DNA of 64,000 bases from Aurelia coerulea (lineage: Eukaryota; Cnidaria; Scyphozoa; Semaeostomeae; Ulmaridae). How positions within the stretch are numbered: the first letter of the stretch is position 1; every line of letters starts with the position of its first letter. The stretch is from contig CM076957.1 of NCBI GenBank assembly GCA_039566865.1, positions 6,333,896 through 6,397,895 on the forward strand, given 5' to 3'. Under the pieces are notes generated by a model, which saw only the letters and a program-made list of their open reading frames with translations, searched no databases and had not been told where the DNA came from. The position numbers and the translations under genes are program-made. This document shows, piece after piece, positions 58,558-64,000 of this stretch.

Positions 58558-59681
58558 ACAAAAGTATATCCACAGGGTTATGCAAAGGGTTAAAATTGGA
58601 TCGGTAAAGAGCTCACAACAAATCGTTAGAGCGGGAATCCCACAGGGTTCTGTTTTGGGACCAGTATTATTTAATATATTCATCAATGACATCTTTCTCT
58701 TAAAATTAGACTCAGACTTGTGCAATTTTGCAGATGATACCACACTCTATGCGTGTGGCTGTAGTCTGGACGAAATTGTCCCAAGGCTGGAAAATGACCT
58801 TAGCGCACTTATAGAATGGTTTTTTGAAAACGGAATGGTAGCAAACCCTGGCAAATTTCAAGTGATGTTTCTTGGATTGAAAGAAAAAAATACCTTGCGT
58901 CTCAATATCAATGATAACAAAATACTAACTACGAATAAGGTTAAATTGTTGGGCATAGAGATTGACAACGCGTTGACTTTCACTGCCCATATACAAAATT
59001 TGTGCTCCAAGGTAAATAGAAAGATAAATGCCTTCTCAAGGCTAAATACTTATATCTCAAGACCACAGGCCATGCTAATATGTAATGCCGTAATACTGTC
59101 CAATTTCAACTATTGCCCGTTGATCTGGCTTCTTTCTACGAAAGCTGCTAATAACGAAATAAACCGCACACACAAACGTGCACTAAGGATCCTCTTCAAG
59201 GACTATGACTCTTCCTTTGATGAGTTACTGGAGAAAAGCGAAAGCGTGAAAATACATGTTCAAAATCTCCAGAAACTGATGATCGAAATTTACAAAACAA
59301 TGAACAACTTGAACCCCTCATATATTTGGGAATTTCATGAAGAAAAGGTTGTGAAATACAACCTACGAACAAAAAATTTATGTCGATTGCCAAAAACACG
59401 AATAACAAAATTTGGAATAGAGTCATTATCCTTTAGAGGAAGCCTCCTTTGGAACACCCTTAGTGACCAGATAAAAGCACTTCCAAAAGTTGCAGCTTTC
59501 AAAAGAGCGATCAAGCACTGGCTTGGCGATAAGTGTAATTGCCGGATTTGTAAATAGCCAGAATTGTAAATTTGTATATTTTCTATTAAAGTTGTTTTTT
59601 GTAAATAGTTGGTATAAATTAGTGATTATATTACTATTGTAAATAGACCAACTTTAAATAAGATTATTATCATTATCATAT
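58558..59681 (+). mobile_element. 5'-truncated CR1/L2-like LINE
   Basis: The insertion runs from within the reverse transcriptase domain to an ATTATTATCATTATCAT 3' tail, in intron a-b and in the same orientation as the host gene. The 5' part (endonuclease and first RT motifs) is missing, as in typical truncated target-primed insertions. Confidence 0.8.
58580..59557 (+). pseudogene. Non-LTR reverse transcriptase, C-terminal 325 aa
   Basis: The open frame shows, in order, AGIPQGSVLGPVLFNIFIND (RT motif B region, residues 18-37), FADDTTLY (catalytic FADD, residues 50-57), NPGKFQVMF, LLGIEID (motif E) and then the connection region ending AFKRAIKHWLGDKCNCRICK. This order and the PQGSVLGP signature identify a CR1/L2/Jockey-type LINE. 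The frame is free of stops over 325 codons, suggesting a recent insertion. However, the N-terminal fingers and endonuclease are absent, so it cannot be a working element. The ATG at 58580 is accidental: homologous-looking codons (YIHRV) continue upstream until a TAA. Confidence 0.85.
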
Positions 59682-59689
59682 CCTGTTAT

Positions 59690-60279
59690 GAACCCACCCT
59701 GTAGTACATATAATTTGGAAAGCCCGCAGTTGCATTTATCACCATTCCAGCACCTTATTTGTTTTTTAAAAATTTGAAGGGTGCCGGAGCCTTTTATCTC
59801 TAACTTAAAATTCTATCAGCCAATAAACCAAGAATAAGAACGCTCTTACTCTTAAAAGGAGGGGAGGGGGTGTTTTTTAGCATTTTGTCATGTACATAGC
59901 CTCTGCCTTGCCTATGCATAAGTATAACAAGCTGTTACAGACAAAGCTTCTCTGGATACCATAGTCTGGATCCACAAATGGAAATTGGGGGCAAACAAGA
60001 AAAGACAAAGTGTCAGGTAGATTGTTTCTACCAAAATTTGTCTATGATTTTCTGATCATCTGCAAAATGATGATACAATGTTATGCTTATGCTAGGTGGT
60101 AGGACTTTCTTGATTTGAGGGGTAAAAGTTTCTTGATTTTTATCCTTTAAATTAGTTTCTTATTAAATGACTAGTTTTTCTCCAGTTGTATTTTTCGAGT
60201 AGTCTCATTTGTGTATGTGCAGATTTTCTTTAACTAAACATATGATGCATCTATAAAGGGTTTAATTATTTGCCTATAG
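59690..60279. other. Intron a-b remainder, nothing identified
   Basis: Intronic sequence after the LINE tail. A branch-like pyrimidine stretch precedes the exon b acceptor. No further repeat or gene was recognised. Confidence 0.4.
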
Positions 60280-60693
60280 GCTGTGATCCAGTATCCATCT
60301 GTAACCCGTAATATACAAGAGAAGTCAACCAGTGTATCTGCTATCATTACATCACTTGCCACAGGAAATTATAATAACATCATAAAGAAAATAGCAGAGA
60401 ATCAAGAATTGCTGTATTTGCTAAAAAAGTGGGTTCAAGATAAAGTTTCTGATGAGGTTGCTTCTATAGTGAGTATTAAAAGACCAAGCACATTGTCACT
60501 AACAAGCTGTGATGACCTACTGAAATTAGAAAATGAAGACATCATCAATGAACTTAAGGAAAAGGCTCCGATGTTGCATCTGGTACTTCAGAGTGCTAGT
60601 ATTTCTCCACGGAGAAGGAAGAAGATTTTCAATGGTCTTCCAAAGGACAGAAGTCAATGTTGTCTAGCAATGTCATTCAGTGTCTTAATGAGA
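60280..60693 (+). CDS. Exon b: DUF6589-type middle segment
   Basis: The acceptor is TGCCTATAG and the donor is GTAAGA. 138 codons in phase 0 continue the frame of exon a. The segment includes an NNIIKKIAENQELLYLLKKW helix, INELKEKAPMLHLVLQSAS and QCCLAMSFSVLM. The LKEKAPxLxxVL pattern is typical of DUF6589-associated proteins as I remember them. Function is unknown, and such genes are often multicopy and transposon-like. A short piece expected between this exon and exon c was not found, so an exon may be missing or lost. Confidence 0.55.
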
Positions 60694-61104
60694 GTAAGAA
60701 GTCCAAAACCCATAGTGCTTTAGCATACAGGATATCATACAGGATATGATCTTACATCATAGTAGAGCAAAGAAACGGGTAATTATTTGTTGTTATCAAA
60801 AGTACCAATATTTTTTTGGATATTCTAAGTGATACCTTATATGTGTAGTACATGCCTTGCCCACAAATGTAGCAAGAACTTTCAAGAATTTCCAAGAATT
60901 CTAACAAGAATTCTTGAATAGTAAGAAAGACCATTGAAAAATTCTAAAAATAAATTCTTAAGTTTTATCTTGAATTTATTAGGGAGTACACTGTGCTAAA
61001 GTGTGTGCAAGGCCTATACTATATGAACCAATAAATTCGAAAACGAAGTTCCAGGCTGCACTTACCCTAAAAAGCTCTTTACACCTAAAAGTATTTTACC
61101 ATTC

Positions 61105-61262
61105 CTAACTATCAGAAAATAAGATTTCCTCAAAATCCTCAAAATATCCACTAACATCCCCATCTGTAGAATTCCTATCTTCTTCATCGATTTCTTGCTT
61201 ATCATCAGCAATACACAATGGCTTGGTTATGTTGCCACTGGCTTCACAATTGTTGCTGACAG
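61105..61262 (-). CDS. Acidic C-terminal exon of the RecQ-like helicase
   Basis: A frame on the minus strand runs to a TAG at 61107-61105 with an acidic tail (ADDKQEIDEEDRN, SGYFEDFEEILFSDS). It can be joined in phase 1 to the donor at 61726 using an acceptor CAG before 61262. An alternative GAG before 61280 also keeps phase. Neither acceptor has a good pyrimidine tract, so the exact start is uncertain. Confidence 0.4.
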
Positions 61263-61340
61263 CTGCCCTGCCCTTGCCTTCTCCAATTCGATTTCACTAA
61301 TTTCACCAAAAATGTCCTGAACCATCAGCAGTATCTCACC

Positions 61341-61717
61341 CCGGGGGGGGGGGGGTACTTGACTAGGGAAATGAGGGGGGTGTGCGGAAAACCTCTCCAC
61401 ACCCTGCACCCTGTCGCATAAAAAATAAGCCAAAAGTATACCCTGTCGCATAAAAATGTTGCCTCTCAAATACAGTGTAGAACGCAATTCTTGCTTGTGA
61501 TACCCTGTCGCATAAAAATTTTGCCTCTCAAATACAGTGTAGAACGCAATTTTAGCTTGTGATACTCTGTCGCATAATTTTTTTACCTATTATAATACCC
61601 TGTCGCATAATTTTCGCTAGAAAATGACACCCTGTCGCATAATTTTTACCGCAAAAGGACACCCTGTTGAGCGGCACATCCCGTCAGGTCAAGTATGGGA
61701 GTGCCCCCCCCCCCCGG
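61341..61717. mobile_element. G-run element with CCCTGTCGCATAA repeats, copy 2
   Basis: Both ends are CCGGGGGGG-type inverted repeats continuing into TACTTGACT and CATACTTGACC. A perfect 10-bp duplication GTATCTCACC flanks it (61331-61340 and 61718-61727). Inside are seven CCCTGTCGCATAA-type units and a 62-bp unit (GCCTCTCAAATACAGTGTAG) present twice, once more than in copy 1. Confidence 0.85.
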
Positions 61718-61726
61718 GTATCTCAC

Positions 61727-62852
61727 CTGCTTGCTTTAGTTGGTACACTGGTGTGCTGCTTAGAATATAGTCCACTGTACTTATGAAGTTCAAGTGGTGA
61801 ACAATCTTCTTCATTACAATCGAAGATAGACCAATGAGGTACTCCCTATCTGTTAATGAAATGGGAGTATTTTCCTCCAACTGCAGCTTGTAATCTTGTA
61901 AAACTTCTGAAAAAAGTTCCTTTCATCATCTGCTGCATTTCGTACACTGGTTTGTTGTGAGGATGACTTCTCAGTTACCTCATAATATGATTGTAACACA
62001 TGACATGATCCTTTATCATTGCACGAACAAGCTGACTGGGAGAATGAACAACAATCGTGTTTGACTGGTGGCTGCTTAACCTCACTTGTGTCAAATTTTC
62101 CATATAGAACTTTACGAAGACATACATCAGTATTATTTGCATAGGCCTTCATATCTGATGATGCTTTAGACATTTGTTGCCTTGAGAAGTAGAGAATAGC
62201 TCTTGCATTACTTTTATCTCGTCCTGCCCTTCCTATGCCTTGAATGTAATCAACCACTTCTCGAGGGGAGCCATAATGGATGACACACTTTATATCGCTG
62301 ATGTCAATGCCCATTTCTAATGACGTTGTTGCAACGACAACTCTACATGAGCCACTTGCATCTGTGAGATCACTAAGGACTCTTTGCTTGTGCTTCTCCA
62401 GTGTTTTTCTATGAAAAATTCCAATCAGAAGTAAATTCGCTGTCTTCTCTCTTTTTGCAGGGTCGTATGCATCTGACCCAAGCTCTTCCTTTAGAAACAG
62501 ATAAACCTTTGAGACATTTTCGATACTTTGGCAATAAATGATAGTCTTTTCATACAGTTTTCTCTCATTTTTCAAGCCATCAACCAGCCACTGAAGCACT
62601 GTAGTAGATAGCTGTTTACATTTTACTTTGGCAAGGCATATGTTGATCCTGTTAGGACTTACTCTTATCATAGCGAATGGTTTCATGCCAAGAGATTTCA
62701 CAGTTTTTCTCTCCAAATCTTTATTAGCAGTGGCAGTTAATGCCAGCAACTTTACATGCGGAAAGTACGTCCTCAGCAAACCAAGTTTTCCAAATGCATC
62801 ACGAAATGCCTTCTTAAATTCCTTCTTTGAATTTGTCCCTGATAACTGACCC
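61727..62852 (-). pseudogene. RecQ-like helicase, C-terminal half, one frameshift
   Basis: The exon starts after the acceptor GTTTTTCCTTCAG and reads FKKAFRDAFGKLGLLRTYFP, then LLALTATAN (motif III), KTIIYCQSIE (motif IV), RVVVATTSLEMGIDI (motif V) and YIQGIGRAGRD (motif VI, with the arginine finger). A cysteine cluster like the RecQ zinc-binding part follows (HDCCSFSQSACSCNDKGSC). Near 61905-61911 a run of six T breaks the frame. One base is apparently missing, and the other frame then continues as EVLQDYKLQLEENTPIS for about 60 codons to a GTGAGA donor. It may be a pseudogene or an assembly error. The Walker A and DEAH half is not in the flanking window sequence. The gene is antisense within intron b-c of the DUF6589-type gene. 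Confidence 0.7.
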
Positions 62853-63057
62853 CTGAAGGAAAAACCCTAAATTAGCTATATGTGATGGTTGTGTTTTATG
62901 CATTACAAAATCAAACTCCAAAAGCTAGGGTAATCAAGTTTGGTCATGTGAAACAGGTTAATTTGCAAATCATGAAATGAAATACTATCTACTTCTAAAG
63001 TACTTCACCTTTCCAAAATTTTTAGAAAAGGTATTTATGAATTTCAACCTATTACAG

Positions 63058-63333
63058 GCATACCAGTGTCTTTCATCCTATGGAATATGCATGAGCAATC
63101 AACGAGTAATTTCAACATTGGAGGAGGCAGGGAAAAATGACGACAAGGCTATCATAGAAAGAAAGGACAAAATTGAGCAACTTGGAGCAGAACTAGCCAC
63201 ATGCAAAGTACAAATGGCTCAAGCTTCAGAAAAGTTGTGGACAAGAAATGACACAGAATCTGGCAAAGAAATTCCAATCACATTCACAAATGAAGAGAGT
63301 AGATGCATACAATTCATACAATACAACCACTTG
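63058..63333 (+). CDS. Exon c: continuation of the DUF6589-type protein
   Basis: The acceptor is CAACCTATTACAG. 92 codons in phase 0 begin AYQCLSSYGICMSNQRVIST and continue through a charged helix (KDKIEQLGAELATCKVQMAQ). The start resembles the RLxxxxxxxSYxxxLxxLD block of the same family. The proposed donor is GTATAAG at 63334. If it is not used, the frame stops at TAA 63337-63339, directly before a stronger-looking GTAAGT. Later exons would lie beyond the window. Confidence 0.45.
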
Positions 63334-63450
63334 GTATAAGTAAGTCAAAAGACAGCAATATCATGCAGCAAGACTTTGGAGGCTCAAGAAAAAATAAATT
63401 CTGACATCCTTAGGGAGTTTGAGTAGAAGGGTATAGTAGAAGGGATGTCC

Positions 63451-63511
63451 TAGCCTGCGTGCAAACTCAACTATCCTGAAGTGTAGGATAGTTGAGTCTG
63501 CGCGCAGGCTA
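63451..63511. repeat. Short hairpin repeat TAGCCTGCGTGCAAACTCAA
   Basis: TAGCCTGCGTGCAAACTCAA with CTATCCT is mirrored by AGGATAGTTGAGTCTGCGCG and CAGGCTA. It is the second member of the family at 29439-29502. Confidence 0.75.
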
Positions 63512-63519
63512 CATCGCCA

Positions 63520-64000
63520 AGGGAAAACAAAGAACATTTTCGAAAGCGATCATATAATTTAGGAAAGAAACGAGTTTCTTTTAGAAGGCAATCTTAGTAG
63601 TGGATTCCCTGTGCTAAAATTAGGGTACAAAATCCCTCCTCACGTTACCCCAAGAATTTTTACGAAAAAAGAATTGGGCCAGAGGCAAGGTCTGAAGAAG
63701 TCCTGCACGACACGACGGAATGTTCGTAACATACATATTCTTTAAATTAACACACATTTGCTGTTGTTTGTAAATTTTTCATCGTTTTTCTGACATTCTT
63801 GGTGGTGAGCACTAGGCATGAGGAGACGCGTAGGCGTGCGGGAGAGCGTAACAAAAATTTACTAAACAAAACCCTTCACTCCTTACATATAGGCTTTGTG
63901 ATTCATTTGCTCTATTTTGATACTCATGTTCAAAAGCCAATCAGCTTTAGAAAATGTTAGTTCCACCCAGTTAGAACGGAATCCAACGTCCAACACAGAG
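63520..64000. other. Right window end, nothing identified
   Basis: No exon of the plus-strand gene, no RecQ motif I/II exon on the minus strand, and no repeat was recognised. Confidence 0.4.

Overview
The window is nuclear DNA of an animal, most likely an anthozoan cnidarian such as a coral or sea anemone. This is inferred from the spliced genes, the AT-rich introns packed with small transposons, a CR1/L2-like LINE, and protein families I associate with cnidarian genomes. No rRNA, functional tRNA, CRISPR array or prokaryotic operon was seen.

The left three quarters is dominated by one minus-strand gene. Seven exons were found by reading splice sites and matching paralogous repeats: about 48276-47886, 20781-20514, 13312-13186, 10887-10469, 9715-9509, 5766-5428 and 3344-3127. 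All six junctions are phase-compatible. Together they encode a 636-residue N-terminal part of a secreted protein: signal peptide, a short coiled coil, then three tandem jelly-roll (concanavalin A-like, DUF1080/LamG-like) domains with four conserved cysteines each. The third domain is cut off by the left window edge. A TATA box and an initiator lie just upstream of exon 1.

The introns are a museum of non-autonomous DNA transposons with readable target-site duplications. There are four hAT elements (8-bp TSD), five elements with 9-bp TSDs, a PIF/Harbinger element (TAA TSD) that keeps a 50-codon transposase remnant, several TA-flanked Tc1/mariner-like MITEs, a TTAA-flanked element, and a set of small elements with G-run ends and internal tandem repeats. 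There are also tRNA-derived SINEs, long palindromes, a 112-bp satellite with a higher-order duplication, a broken RecQ helicase N-terminus near 18.3-18.85 kb, and many microsatellites.

The right end (57.7-63.35 kb) holds a plus-strand gene. Its exons at 57701-58270, 60280-60693 and 63058-63333 encode a zinc-finger-like N-terminus and a DUF6589-type segment. A 5'-truncated LINE sits in its first intron. Antisense in its second intron lies the C-terminal half of a RecQ-like helicase with one apparent frameshift. Just upstream is a 5.1-kb structure (52558-57644) with terminal inverted repeats of about 620 bp.

I saw no clearly novel enzymatic system. The most interesting items are the secreted repeat-lectin gene, a CRE-rich palindrome at the left edge, the G-run elements with variable internal arrays (one duplicated a splice donor on insertion), and the RecQ fragments.
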